Assembly: GCF_020829625.1 (NCBI RefSeq)
Contig: NZ_JAIVFX010000011.1
Location: 172,244-236,243, forward strand
Length of the DNA stretch: 64,000 bases
Direction: 5' to 3'
Source of the DNA: Nostoc sp. XA010
GTDB taxonomy: Bacteria > Cyanobacteriota > Cyanobacteriia > Cyanobacteriales > Nostocaceae
Below are positions 53,557 to 63,208 of the stretch, one piece after another (within the stretch, counting starts at the first letter, position 1; each line of letters starts with the position of its first letter). Below the pieces are notes generated by a model. The model saw nothing but the letters and a program-made list of their open reading frames with translations. It had not been told where the DNA came from and searched no databases. A program made the position numbers and the translations under genes.

Positions 53557-54711
53557 CTATCTCTGACTTGAACTTTTTAGGTTCTGTCTTGGAGTGGGCG
53601 AGAATTTTGGAGACACGCTACCCGATGCCTGCGACGGGCTACGCCTACGCACTATGTTTTGAGATGAAATTCCCTTCAATTTGCCCCGTTTTACCAAAGC
53701 TTGATGAATCATCGCCGCCACTTCAGCCCTAGTAGCTACTTTATTGGGAGCAAGAATTTGTGGATTTGGATAGTTAACTACCAGACCATTGGCTGTAGCA
53801 GCAGCTATTTTGCTATTAGCATAGGTTGGAATATTTTTAGCATCTTTATAGACACTTAAAATCTGATTTTGCGAAGTGGGTGCTTTCAAATTCAATCCAC
53901 TAACAAGGGCAACTAAAACTTGCACTCGCGTAATATTTTGTTGTGGTTTGAAGGTTTTTTTCGGGTAGCCTTTGAGAAATCCGGCAGTGATGGCTTGGTC
54001 AATTGCTGAAGTAGCCCAAAATTTTGCTGGTATATCTTGAAATGCGATCGCAGTCTTAGAGGGTTCTTGCTCAAAGGCTTTTTGCAGGATAGCAGCAAAT
54101 TCAGCGCGGTTTACAGGCTGATTTGGTCTAAAAGAATAATCAGGAAACCCCTTGAGAATACCACGGGAAGAAAGAACATCTATAAAACGCCGACCCCAAA
54201 AGTTATTGGGCACATCATTAAATGCAATTGGTGGCGGAATAATAGATTTTTGTTTTGCCGGAGTTACTAAAGGCAAAGCTGATAATGTAATTGATGACTC
54301 AAGCCCTGTTGAAGAGGATACAGGTGTCTGTGGTTGTGGGGATTGAGTTGGAATTACCTGAGCAGATGGTAACACTGCGCGAGAAGAAGTTGCACTGTTA
54401 GTTGGGAATGCAGGTGTCTTGGGTTCAACAACAGCCTCTGGTGGAGATGACGGCAAAACGTTGTTTGGGGCTACATTTGGTTCTACCTTGGGAGTAGGGA
54501 AGGGCAATACTTGATTTGGTTGAACACTTCTAGAGGGAGTAGACGAAGGCGACAGTAACCCGTTTAAATTCCAACTAGAATCCCTGCGGGACAATGACCA
54601 AAAAAGAATCGCTCCAATAGTGGCGAAGGCAACCAGTATGGCTATAAATTCATCAAAGCCAAGAGCAGTTTTTTGGGATGACTCCGGTTCAGAAGGAGGT
54701 CTATTTGTCAT
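53557..54711 (-). CDS. S-layer homology (SLH) domain protein
   Basis: 384 residues. A single membrane helix near the N-terminus (FIAILVAFATIGAILFWSL) is followed by a Pro/Ser/Thr-rich linker (about 45-165) and three SLH repeats: VPNNFWGRRFIDVLSSRGIL...NRAEFAAIL, IPAKFWATSAIDQAITAGFL...TRVQVLVAL, and a weaker third ending TRAEVAAMIHQAL. SLH domains bind cell-wall polymers, so it probably sits in the envelope facing the periplasm. The C-terminal tail includes a 27-nt dispersed repeat translated as RRRSPSQAS. Confidence 0.88.
   Translation of the reverse strand: MTNRPPSEPESSQKTALGFDEFIAILVAFATIGAILFWSLSRRDSSWNLNGLLSPSSTPSRSVQPNQVLPFPTPKVEPNVAPNNVLPSSPPEAVVEPKTPAFPTNSATSSRAVLPSAQVIPTQSPQPQTPVSSSTGLESSITLSALPLVTPAKQKSIIPPPIAFNDVPNNFWGRRFIDVLSSRGILKGFPDYSFRPNQPVNRAEFAAILQKAFEQEPSKTAIAFQDIPAKFWATSAIDQAITAGFLKGYPKKTFKPQQNITRVQVLVALVSGLNLKAPTSQNQILSVYKDAKNIPTYANSKIAAATANGLVVNYPNPQILAPNKVATRAEVAAMIHQALVKRGKLKGISSQNIVRRRSPSQASGSVSPKFSPTPRQNLKSSSQR
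53624..53650. repeat. In-frame dispersed repeat in the SLH gene
   Basis: Same 27-nt family as 44791-44817 but read on the opposite strand, near the C-terminus of the SLH protein. Confidence 0.85.
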
Positions 54712-54789
54712 CGTGATTACCCTGGTAGGAGTAAAATTTGTGTCTAAACAAATTAAGCCACAGATGACTCTTTTACACCACCCCTTTTT

Positions 54790-54824
54790 AATTCGTAATT
54801 CGTAATTCGTAATTCGTAATTCGG
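54790..54824. repeat. Five aattcgt heptamers
   Basis: Perfect tandem copies (last one aattcgg) in the divergent spacer upstream of the SLH gene. Confidence 0.85.
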
Positions 54825-54895
54825 AGCAAAATATTAGGGTTCTGGTTCAACGCCGAGCGATGTCTAACGACAAGCTGCTTTGCGTCTACGCAATT

Positions 54896-55063
54896 GGGCA
54901 GCTAGCTAGGCTATCGGCTCTTTGAAGTTCTTGTTCAGCCCTTTCATCGCCACTCAACAACAAATTACCTTGTAAATCCCACGAAGGTACCATCAGACTC
55001 TGGAAGCTGGGTATGGTCAGGGAAAGGAGTGAGGGCGGTGGATGGATTGGTTGCAGAGGTCAT
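54896..55063 (-). pseudogene. Uma2 family gene relic
   Basis: ATG at 55063, then TSATNPSTALTPFPDHTQLP and ESDGTFV match the N-terminus of a common cyanobacterial Uma2 subgroup. Immediately after, in another frame, WDLQGNLLLSGDERAEQELQ and RADSLA match its C-terminus. About 150 internal codons are gone and the junction is out of frame. Confidence 0.75.
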
Positions 55064-55252
55064 AATGCTACTTTTGCACTTTTTGTAAAGGTTGTTTTTA
55101 CTGTAGCTTGCGATGAGTCGCAAAGGCGCACTGGCTTAAGATGGACTTCCGCCTTGCGGTAGATACCCAAACCGAAATCGGATTTAGAGGGTGACAAAAT
55201 GTAAAATATTAACTTATCGTTTACCTAATATTTCTAAAAATCAGGGTGTATA

Positions 55253-56611
55253 GTGCCAGAAGAATTCAGTTGCCAAATCTCAACGCCATTTGTGTCTCTT
55301 GGTAGCGATCGCGATCTCGATTTAAATTCAACCCTTCAAGAACTACCAATGTACAACTTCCCAGTGGAAATCAATCACACTGGTATGGAAGTAGCTAGTT
55401 TTTTGGAAAAATACCCGCAGCTACCAGGAGTAATTTTGGTAGAACAGGGAAAGTTTTTTGGGATGATTTCGCGGCGGCGACTGCTGGAATTTTTGATTCG
55501 CCCATTCGGACAAGAGTTATTTGTTCAGCAACCATTAGCCGTTCTCTACAGCTATGCGCGGATACCGATGTTGCTGCTTGCTGATACAGCATCGATTTTA
55601 ACTGCGATGCAACTTAGCTTAAAGCGATCGCCAGAATTATTAGCAGAACCAATTGTAGTAGAAACAGAATCTGGTGCTTATAGATTGTTAGATGTCCAAG
55701 AATTGAATATTATTTCTTGGCAAATTCGAGGAATTGACAATCTGGTACGATATGAACGCAGCCAAGCCCAAATGATTCAAAATGATAAAATGGCAAATTT
55801 GGGACGTTTGGTAGACGGTGTAGCGCACGAAATTTTAGACCCAGTAGGTTTTATTTGGGGTAATATAACTTACGTTTCAAGCTACAGCCAAGATTTGCTC
55901 AAGCTGATAGCTGCTTATGAAAAAGAGTTACCATCAGTTTCTCAAGCAATTAATGATATTAAAGAAGAGATTGAATTTGATTTTTTAGAACAAGATTTGT
56001 CGCGTTCGCTTGCTAGTATCCGCAATGGAGCGGAAAGATTAAAAAAACTTGTCACCAGTTTACAAAACTTCTGTCATATCGATGAACTTTATCCCAAGCC
56101 AGTGGATTTACACGCTTGTATAGATAGTATTATTTTATTAATTAATAGCCGTCTTCAAGGAGAAATTGAAATTGTAAAATATTACGGGCAATTACCCCCA
56201 GTGTATTGCTTTATGGGGCAATTAAACCAGGTTTTGATGAATATTTTTAGCGAAGTTGTGGATACTTTACTCAATGAAGCAGTGCGACAGCAGTTAAATC
56301 GAGAAGATATAAAAGCTGTTCAAAAACCCCGAATTGAGATTACTACAGAAGTAATTTCTCAGGAAGCAAGCAGCCCAAATGCACCAGATTCTCGCTGGAT
56401 ATTAATTCGCATTTCTGACAATGGCCCTGGAATGTCTCAAGAATTGCAACAGCAAATTATAGAATCCTTTTCTCTTGAAACAAAGAATAGTAAAAATACT
56501 AGTTTAGCAGTAAGTTATCGAATTATAACAGTCAGACATGGTGGTAAATTAAGTTTTCATTCACAGGCTGGTATAGGTACAAAATTTGAAATCTTATTGC
56601 CTTTAGTTTGA
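55253..56611 (+). CDS. Histidine-kinase-like protein with degenerate ATP-binding boxes
   Basis: 452 residues from a GTG at 55253 (AGGGTG upstream). The N-terminal ~170 residues resemble a CBS-like sensory region (PGVILVEQGKFFGMISRRRL). A HisKA segment follows with ANLGRLVDGVAHEILDPVGF (phospho-His). In the ATPase part, the N box reads VLMNIFSEVVDTLLNEA, with Ser/Glu where NA is expected, and G2 reads KNTSLAVSYRI instead of GTGLGL. G1 (DNGPGMS) is kept. Autophosphorylation may be weak or absent. No receiver gene adjoins it. Confidence 0.82.
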   Translation: MPEEFSCQISTPFVSLGSDRDLDLNSTLQELPMYNFPVEINHTGMEVASFLEKYPQLPGVILVEQGKFFGMISRRRLLEFLIRPFGQELFVQQPLAVLYSYARIPMLLLADTASILTAMQLSLKRSPELLAEPIVVETESGAYRLLDVQELNIISWQIRGIDNLVRYERSQAQMIQNDKMANLGRLVDGVAHEILDPVGFIWGNITYVSSYSQDLLKLIAAYEKELPSVSQAINDIKEEIEFDFLEQDLSRSLASIRNGAERLKKLVTSLQNFCHIDELYPKPVDLHACIDSIILLINSRLQGEIEIVKYYGQLPPVYCFMGQLNQVLMNIFSEVVDTLLNEAVRQQLNREDIKAVQKPRIEITTEVISQEASSPNAPDSRWILIRISDNGPGMSQELQQQIIESFSLETKNSKNTSLAVSYRIITVRHGGKLSFHSQAGIGTKFEILLPLV

Positions 56612-57027
56612 TTAGACCTGTCTTGAAAATAGGGAGTAGGGAGTAGGAACAAGAAATTTTCATTGCTCCTTGTGAGTGCAACTCATGGAGTCTTTTGCAA
56701 AAGTCAGCCCCAACTCTTGGAGACGCTGTGTTTAGATTCCGCTCAACATAAATTCGCGTTCGGGGAAGTCAAAAAGCTTTAATTTTGGGCTTTCTGCCTG
56801 TAATGAAATAGTAGGTTTATTTATGGCGTGCTGTACTAGTTCTTTTGAAGATTGTAATATTTGGCTGGTAAAATCTACCAGTGCAGTTAACTAACGTTTT
56901 GTTGTTTTACCAGAAGTGCTATATTGGCTCTTGACCCCGACCGAGTACAAACTATGTATAAGCCCACAGAACAGCAAAGTCGAGGTGTTGTACTTAGTAC
57001 TACAGGACAGGCAAGGGGAGTGGGCAG
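56612..57027. other. Spacer with a possible minus-strand gene relic
   Basis: Open minus-strand frame 56732-56890 without a start codon (ALVDFTSQILQSSKELVQHA, ending FPEREFMLSGI) looks like a lost gene's C-terminus. The family was not recognised. The rest holds promoter sequence for the next kinase. Confidence 0.4.
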
Positions 57028-59664
57028 ATGAACAAAAATACTGGGCAAAGTGGTGTTTTTTCTTTGTTTAAAGGCATACCCTTACGTCGCATTTTGGTAG
57101 CCTTGTTTCTGCTGCAAATCTTGCTAACTGTAGGATTAACTGGATATTTATCGATTCACAATGGGCAAAAGGCAGTCAATGAGGTAGCTAGCGAATTGCG
57201 TTATGAAGTCGCTAATGGAGTAGAGCAGAAGTTACAGACTTATTTCTCAACTTTGCGTCAAGAACTGCGCGGTAATCAAAATATCATTGACATCGGGTTG
57301 CTGAAGATGGAAAATTTGGCAACCTGGGAGTCATACTTAATAAAGCAGTTAGAGATTTTTCCTGATGCCATCGCTTTGACGGCAAGCAATGAACAGCAAG
57401 AACACTTAGCGGTGGAAAAGCTCAACGATCGCCAATTTTTACTCAGAAAAGCCGACAAGTCAACTGGGTACGACCTCTACACTTACAAGATTGACTCTCT
57501 TGGTCAACGTACCCAACTTCCAGAGGTGATCAAAAACTATGATGCGCGATCGCGTCCTGATTATCAAGCAGCAGTTACCGCCAAAAAATTCAGCTTTAGT
57601 CAGATTTTTACACCCCTCACCGAACCAACACTTCTCATTAGCGCATCTCAACCTATATATAATTCCCAAGGTCAGTTACTCGGTGTCAACAGCGCTCTAA
57701 CTCATATATCAGAAATTGGAGATTTGCTGCAAAATATTAAAGTTGGCAAGTCTGGACAAGTTTTTATTATCGAGCGATCGGGGCTATTAGTCGCAAGTTC
57801 CACAACCAAAGAACCATTCCGCTTACAAAATGGTAAACCCATTAGGTTGCCAGCTTCCCAGAGCGGGAATTCTTTGACTCAAGCAAGCACTAAATATTTA
57901 GCAACTAAATTTAGTAATTTTGACCAGATTCAAAGTTTACAGCAACTAGATTTTTCCTTTGACGGCAAACGACAATTTTTAGAAATTAGACCTTTAGAGG
58001 ATGAACTAAATGTCAATTGGTTAATAGTAGTGGCTGTTCCAGAAGCAGACTTTATGGGACAAATTGAGCGCAACACTCAAACCACAATTTTTCTCTGTCT
58101 GGGAGCATTAGGATTAGCTACTTTACTGGGAATTATCACCGCCCGTTGGATAACTCAGCCAATTTTGGACTTCAGCATGGCGACAAAAGATTTAGCAGAT
58201 TTGACTAATGGCAAAGACTCAATGGTAATAGTACAGGGTATTAAAGAACTAGAGGTGCTGGGTGCATCTTTTAACGAGATGATGCAGCAGTTACGGAAAA
58301 CCTTTACTGCACAGATAACCAAAAATGAAGAGTTAGAATTGCAAGTTAAGCAGCGAACTCAAGAATTACAGCAAGAGATTCAAGTACGGATTAACAGTGA
58401 GCAAAAACTGGAAAAGCATCATCAGGTGTTGGCAGAACTGGCAAATCACAGAGCGATTTCAGAAGGAAAGCTGGAAACGGCATTCAAAGTTATTACCGAG
58501 AAAGCAGCAAATGCTTTAGAAATAGAACGAGTCAGTGTGTGGTTATTCAATGGCGACCGCACCAAACTACAATGTATAAGTCTCTATGAACGTAGCAATC
58601 AGAGACATTCGGCAGGTTTAGAACGCAACTTTGCAGATTATCCCATCTACTTTAAATCCCTGACATCTGCGCGGATTATTGCCGTCAGCGACACTCGCAA
58701 CGATTTACGGATACAAGAATTATGCGATGAATTGCTAGAAACAAATAATATTGTATCCCTAATTAATACTTCCATTTGGGTTGGGGGCGAAGTAGTGGGA
58801 ACAATATTGTATGAGCAGGTTGATATTCCCCGGATATGGGAACTGAGTGAGCAAAACTTTGTTAGCTCAATAGCAGAATTTGTTACCCTGACTTTAGAAG
58901 TATGCGAGCGCAAACGGGCAGAATCCGCTCTACGTGAGGCTAAAAAAGCTGGCGAAATCGCAAATCGTGCCAAAAGCACCTTTTTAGGAAACATCAGCCA
59001 TCAACTGAGGACTCCCTTAACCTCCATTCTAGGAATCACAGAAGCACTCCAAAATAAAGTGTACGGCCCCGTGAATGAAGAACAGCGCCAGTCTTTAAAT
59101 ACTCTCGAATCCAACGGTAAGAATTTACTAGAATTGATTAACCAGATCCTTGAGCTTACCGATATCGAATCCAGCAAGATAGAACTGCAACTAGCTGCTA
59201 CTTCGATTCAAGGATTATGTGACTCTAGCTTGAGTTTTGTTAAACATTTAGCGTTCGAGAAAAATATCTATCTGAGTGTACAAATACCTGAAGAACTCGA
59301 ACCCATCGAAGTCGATGAAAGCCGCATCCGGCAAGTATTTATCAACCTGTTGACTAACGCTATCAAGTTTACTAAAGAAGGAGGCAAAGTTTGGATTGAA
59401 GTCCAGCCAAATTCCACAAATGAATATATCTTTTTCAGCGTGGTAGATACGGGTATTGGTATGCTTTCCGATGACCTTTTCCAATTATTTAAACCTTTTG
59501 TGCAAGTTGAAAATTCCGCTAACCGTGATGCTAGAGGTACTGGTTTAGGATTAGTAATGGTGCAAAGAATTGTCGAGTTGCATGGTGGTACTGTCCATGC
59601 TGAAAGCCAGTTAGGTAAAGGTAGTCGTTTTACAGTCAAACTTCCGTGGAAAAAAGCGGGATAA
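57028..59664 (+). CDS. Membrane sensor histidine kinase (CACHE-HAMP-GAF-HisKA-HATPase)
   Basis: 878 residues. Transmembrane helix 1 (ILVALFLLQILLTVGLTGYL) and helix 2 (IFLCLGALGLATLLGIITARW, about 350) flank a periplasmic double-CACHE sensor containing YDARSRPDYQAAV and GQVFIIERSGLLVASS. Then come HAMP, coiled coil, GAF (about 480-630) and a complete kinase: FLGNISHQLRTPLTSILG, N box VFINLLTNAIKFT, G1 DTGIGM, G2 GTGLGLVMV. The CACHE sensor suggests detection of a small extracellular ligand. No receiver or regulator is adjacent, so it is an orphan. GGGGAG lies about 14 nt upstream of the ATG. Confidence 0.92.
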   Translation: MNKNTGQSGVFSLFKGIPLRRILVALFLLQILLTVGLTGYLSIHNGQKAVNEVASELRYEVANGVEQKLQTYFSTLRQELRGNQNIIDIGLLKMENLATWESYLIKQLEIFPDAIALTASNEQQEHLAVEKLNDRQFLLRKADKSTGYDLYTYKIDSLGQRTQLPEVIKNYDARSRPDYQAAVTAKKFSFSQIFTPLTEPTLLISASQPIYNSQGQLLGVNSALTHISEIGDLLQNIKVGKSGQVFIIERSGLLVASSTTKEPFRLQNGKPIRLPASQSGNSLTQASTKYLATKFSNFDQIQSLQQLDFSFDGKRQFLEIRPLEDELNVNWLIVVAVPEADFMGQIERNTQTTIFLCLGALGLATLLGIITARWITQPILDFSMATKDLADLTNGKDSMVIVQGIKELEVLGASFNEMMQQLRKTFTAQITKNEELELQVKQRTQELQQEIQVRINSEQKLEKHHQVLAELANHRAISEGKLETAFKVITEKAANALEIERVSVWLFNGDRTKLQCISLYERSNQRHSAGLERNFADYPIYFKSLTSARIIAVSDTRNDLRIQELCDELLETNNIVSLINTSIWVGGEVVGTILYEQVDIPRIWELSEQNFVSSIAEFVTLTLEVCERKRAESALREAKKAGEIANRAKSTFLGNISHQLRTPLTSILGITEALQNKVYGPVNEEQRQSLNTLESNGKNLLELINQILELTDIESSKIELQLAATSIQGLCDSSLSFVKHLAFEKNIYLSVQIPEELEPIEVDESRIRQVFINLLTNAIKFTKEGGKVWIEVQPNSTNEYIFFSVVDTGIGMLSDDLFQLFKPFVQVENSANRDARGTGLGLVMVQRIVELHGGTVHAESQLGKGSRFTVKLPWKKAG

Positions 59665-59737
59665 CGTTTTGGGGATAGAATATCGCGACAGCTTACAAAG
59701 GCGATCGCTTTTCTAGGGTTGTAGACAATGAAGTGCG

Positions 59738-59790
59738 TTCGTCGTTCGCGGAGCGTCTCCGTCAGGAGAAGACGTTGCCGAAGGCATCGC
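59738..59790. repeat. Dispersed palindromic repeats
   Basis: gcgttcgtcgttcgcggagc, gtctccgtcaggagaagacg and ttgccgaaggcatcgc: adjacent palindromes between the kinase and moeB. Confidence 0.65.
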
Positions 59791-59918
59791 TAATCCCAAA
59801 ACTGAAGAGGTACAGAAGTAGCTTTTCCCACAGTAAGATAAAAAAACAGCTCAAAGACTAAATTAGTATTTTAATACTAAAATTACTAGATTAAACGTTG
59901 AAACTATTGGTACATGGT

Positions 59919-61094
59919 ATGTCGCTCAATCCCAATCTGGATGAAATCCAGTTGACCAAAGACGATTACGAACGCTTCTCCCGGCACCTGATTTTGCCGG
60001 AAGTAGGACTAGAAGGACAAAAGCGCCTGAAAGCTGCCAGCGTCCAGTGTATCGGTACAGGTGGACTAGGTGCACCACTACTTTTATATCTGGCGGCGGC
60101 GGGTATTGGACGTATCGGGATTGTCGATTTCGATGTTGTCGATACTTCCAACTTACAACGCCAAGTCATCCACGGTACATCCTGGGTAGGTAAACCTAAG
60201 ATTGAATCGGCAAAAAACCGCATTCACGAGATTAACCCCTATTGTCAGGTTGATTTATACGAAACTCGCCTAACTTCTGAAAACGCCCTAGAAATCCTTG
60301 AACCTTACGATATCGTCGTGGATGGTACTGATAACTTCCCCACTAGATATCTAGTTAACGACGCTTGCGTATTGCTGAATAAGCCTAACGTCTACGGTTC
60401 AATTTTACGCTTTGAAGGGCAAGCTACTGTATTTAACTACCAAGGTGGGCCAAATTATCGTGACCTTTTCCCAGAACCACCACCACCAGGGATGGTTCCC
60501 TCTTGTGCAGAAGGTGGGGTCTTGGGAATTTTACCAGGAATTATTGGTTTAATTCAAGCAACGGAAACTGTCAAAATCATTCTGGGACAAGGTAATACCT
60601 TAAGTGGACGATTGCTGCTATACAACGCCTTAGATATGAAATTCCGGGAATTGAAGCTGCGTCCTAACCCAATTCGCCCTGTAATTGAAAAACTGATAGA
60701 CTACGAACAATTCTGCGGAATTCCACAAGCTAAGGCAGAGGAGGCTAAACAGCAGATGGAAATGCAAGAAATGACCGTTAAGGATTTGAAGGAGTTACTT
60801 GATAGTGGTGCGAAGGATTTTGTACTGCTAGATGTCCGCAACCCCAATGAGTATGACATTGCTAAAATTCCTGGTTCAGTGTTAGTGCCTTTACCAGACA
60901 TTGAAAATGGCAATGGCGTTGCCAAGGTGAAGGAAATATTAAACGGTCACCGCTTAATTGCTCATTGTAAGATGGGCGGGCGATCGGCAAAAGCCCTCGG
61001 TATTCTCAAAGAAGCCGGGATTGTTGGGACGAATGTCAAAGGCGGAATTACTGCTTGGAGTCGAGAAATTGATCCTTCTGTTCCAGAGTATTAA
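59919..61094 (+). CDS. moeB: MoeB/ThiF-type adenylyltransferase fused to rhodanese
   Basis: 391 residues from the ATG at 59919; a TTG seven codons upstream is open. Residues 1-270 are the E1-like adenylyltransferase: FSRHLILPEVGLEGQKRLKA, nucleotide loop GTGGLGAPLLLYLAAAGIG, VDGTDNFPTRYLVND. Residues 290-391 are a rhodanese domain with the persulfide Cys in IAHCKMGGRSAKAL. It activates the C-terminus of a small sulfur carrier such as MoaD or ThiS for Moco or thiamine synthesis. The zinc-binding CxxC of MoeB is replaced (RPNPIRPVIEKLIDYEQFCG), so zinc binding is doubtful. Convergent with ftsH. Confidence 0.9.
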   Translation: MSLNPNLDEIQLTKDDYERFSRHLILPEVGLEGQKRLKAASVQCIGTGGLGAPLLLYLAAAGIGRIGIVDFDVVDTSNLQRQVIHGTSWVGKPKIESAKNRIHEINPYCQVDLYETRLTSENALEILEPYDIVVDGTDNFPTRYLVNDACVLLNKPNVYGSILRFEGQATVFNYQGGPNYRDLFPEPPPPGMVPSCAEGGVLGILPGIIGLIQATETVKIILGQGNTLSGRLLLYNALDMKFRELKLRPNPIRPVIEKLIDYEQFCGIPQAKAEEAKQQMEMQEMTVKDLKELLDSGAKDFVLLDVRNPNEYDIAKIPGSVLVPLPDIENGNGVAKVKEILNGHRLIAHCKMGGRSAKALGILKEAGIVGTNVKGGITAWSREIDPSVPEY

Positions 61095-61178
61095 AAACGC
61101 ACCGCTTTCTTTTGAGTGGCATTTTTGAAACGCTTTAGGTACGCAATCGCATTAGCGTTCGCGCAGCGTCTCGCAGAG

Positions 61179-61212
61179 AAGGAACGCAGAGAATAACTTT
61201 GCGTTCCTTTGC
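61179..61212. terminator. Bidirectional terminator between moeB and ftsH
   Basis: Perfect 10-bp stem aaggaacgca / tgcgttcctt in the convergent spacer, followed by ttgcgttt on the plus strand. Confidence 0.6.
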
Positions 61213-61230
61213 GTTTATAATTATGGCGTT

Positions 61231-63117
61231 CTAAGATGCAACAGAATCAGCAGTTGTCTTAGCTAGGGGTTTAATTTGACCTAGCAGACTGTGCAGTTTT
61301 TCGCCTTCAATGACCTCTGTTTCTAAGAGTTGAGTAGCGATCGCTTCTAGCAAATCTCGATTCTGTCTAAGAATCTCTAGGGCTTGCTCATGGGCTGTTT
61401 CCACGATTTCCTTGACTTCGTTATCAATGGCTTTTGATGTGTCTTCACTCACCGCCCGCCGAGGATTACCCCCACCATTACCCAAAAACATCGATTGTTG
61501 TCCTTGTTGGTAAGCCAGTGGCCCTAAGACTTTGCTCATACCATAAGCTGTTACCATCCGTTCTGCCAAATCAGTTGCTCGTTGCAAATCGTTGGAAGCA
61601 CCGGTTGTAATACTGTTAAACACAACCTCTTCGGCGGAACGTCCACCTAATAGAGTTGCAATCTGACCCCGCAGTTCCTCTTCATTCATCAAAAAGCGGT
61701 CTTCAGTTGGTAATTGCAGAGTGTAACCCAAAGCTGCCATTCCACGAGGAATAATTGAAATCTTTTCTACGCGACCGTTTCCTGTTGTTAGCGCCCCGAC
61801 CATTGCGTGACCGACTTCATGGTATGCAACAATCTTTTTCTCAGTCTCGTTCATCACTCGGCTCTTTTTCTCTAAACCGGCGACTACCCGCTCAATTGCT
61901 TCAGCAAAGTCTTCTTGAGCAACCCTTTCCCGCATATTACGGGCTGCTAATAATGCCGCTTCATTTACCAAGTTTGCCAAATCTGCACCAGCAAAACCAG
62001 GGGTACGAGTAGCGATCGCTCTTAAATCTACATCATCTCCTAATTTTACCTTTTGAGCGTGAATCTTGAGAATTGCTTCCCGACCAGATAAATCGGGACG
62101 GTCTACCAACACCTGGCGGTCAAAGCGGCCTGGACGCAGCAATGCAGAGTCAAGGCTTTCCGGGCGGTTGGTAGCTGCTAGTACAATCACTGTTGCATCC
62201 CCAGCCGCAAACCCATCCATCTCAGTTAGTAACTGGTTGAGGGTCTGTTCTCGCTCATCGTTACCACCGTAGAAGCCGTTACTGCTACGAGACTTACCGA
62301 TCGCATCCAATTCATCAATGAATACAATACAAGGAGCCTGTTTCTTTGCTTGCTCAAACAAATCCCGCACTCTGGAAGAACCTACACCGACAAACAATTC
62401 TACAAACTCCGAACCAGAGATACTGAAGAATGGAACTCCTGCTTCTCCTGCTACGGCTTTCGCTAAAAGTGTCTTACCAGTACCCGGAGGCCCAACTAAC
62501 AACACACCTTTGGGAATCCTAGCGCCAATTTGCGTAAATCGTGCCGGAGTCTTGAGGAAATCGACAATTTCCACTAACTCAGTTTTTGCTTCTTCTACCC
62601 CAGCTACGTCTGCAAAGGTGATTTTAGCTGATTCGCCTTCAACGTAAACTTTAGCTTTGCTCTTACCAATAGAAAGCGCACCTTGGGGGCCACCGCCAGC
62701 ACCACGGGCGAGAAAGAACTGCCAAATACCAATAAAAATCAGTGGTGGAATCACCCAACTTAAGAGGGTTGTAAACCAAGTATTTTTCGGTGGAGGTGTA
62801 GCAGCGAATTCAACTCCCTTTTGTTCTAGCAGTTTGGGTAACTCTAAATCAAAGATTGGTGTAGTTGCAAACACCTGGGGCGGCTCGGCATTTTCTGTTT
62901 TTAGTTGGTAGATAATCTGGTTTTGACCAACCGAAACGCGGCTAACTTCCCCTTCTTGTACTTGATGAATAAACAAGCTATAGGGAACACCAGTCGGGCC
63001 AGAGGCAAATAAACCAGGCAAGAATAAATTTAAGAGCAAAAATAGCCCTGATACTGCCAGTAATATATTAGCAATGATCCGAAACCGAGGTGACTTAGGC
63101 TGTTCTTTAATTGGCAT
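61231..63117 (-). CDS. ftsH: ATP-dependent zinc metalloprotease FtsH
   Basis: 628 residues. Two N-terminal membrane helices (IIANILLAVSGLFLLLNLFL and TTLLSWVIPPLIFIGIWQFF) flank a lumenal domain. The AAA+ module has Walker A GPPGTGKTLLAKA, Walker B IVFIDELDAIG and SRH ATNRPESLDSALLRPGRFDR. The zinc protease site is in VAYHEVGHAMVGAL. Cyanobacterial FtsH proteases act in thylakoid and plasma membranes on damaged proteins, including photosystem II D1. Which of the usual four paralogues this is cannot be settled here; it resembles the Slr1390 type in my recollection. Confidence 0.96.
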   Translation of the reverse strand: MPIKEQPKSPRFRIIANILLAVSGLFLLLNLFLPGLFASGPTGVPYSLFIHQVQEGEVSRVSVGQNQIIYQLKTENAEPPQVFATTPIFDLELPKLLEQKGVEFAATPPPKNTWFTTLLSWVIPPLIFIGIWQFFLARGAGGGPQGALSIGKSKAKVYVEGESAKITFADVAGVEEAKTELVEIVDFLKTPARFTQIGARIPKGVLLVGPPGTGKTLLAKAVAGEAGVPFFSISGSEFVELFVGVGSSRVRDLFEQAKKQAPCIVFIDELDAIGKSRSSNGFYGGNDEREQTLNQLLTEMDGFAAGDATVIVLAATNRPESLDSALLRPGRFDRQVLVDRPDLSGREAILKIHAQKVKLGDDVDLRAIATRTPGFAGADLANLVNEAALLAARNMRERVAQEDFAEAIERVVAGLEKKSRVMNETEKKIVAYHEVGHAMVGALTTGNGRVEKISIIPRGMAALGYTLQLPTEDRFLMNEEELRGQIATLLGGRSAEEVVFNSITTGASNDLQRATDLAERMVTAYGMSKVLGPLAYQQGQQSMFLGNGGGNPRRAVSEDTSKAIDNEVKEIVETAHEQALEILRQNRDLLEAIATQLLETEVIEGEKLHSLLGQIKPLAKTTADSVAS

Positions 63118-63208
63118 TGATGTTACTAATCCTTAAAATGAAACCCGTTGAAAATGTGACTTTCACAGAAAGTCCGTTATTTACCATTCAAATAGTTGAA
63201 GCAGCAGC

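Larger units (their letters stand above)
54712..55252. other. Divergent spacer with repeat and Uma2 relic
   Basis: Holds the aattcgt array, the Uma2 fragment (54896-55063) and a small palindrome (ttccgccttgcggta) near 55146-55160. Promoters of the SLH gene and the 55.3 kb kinase should lie at its ends. Confidence 0.5.
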
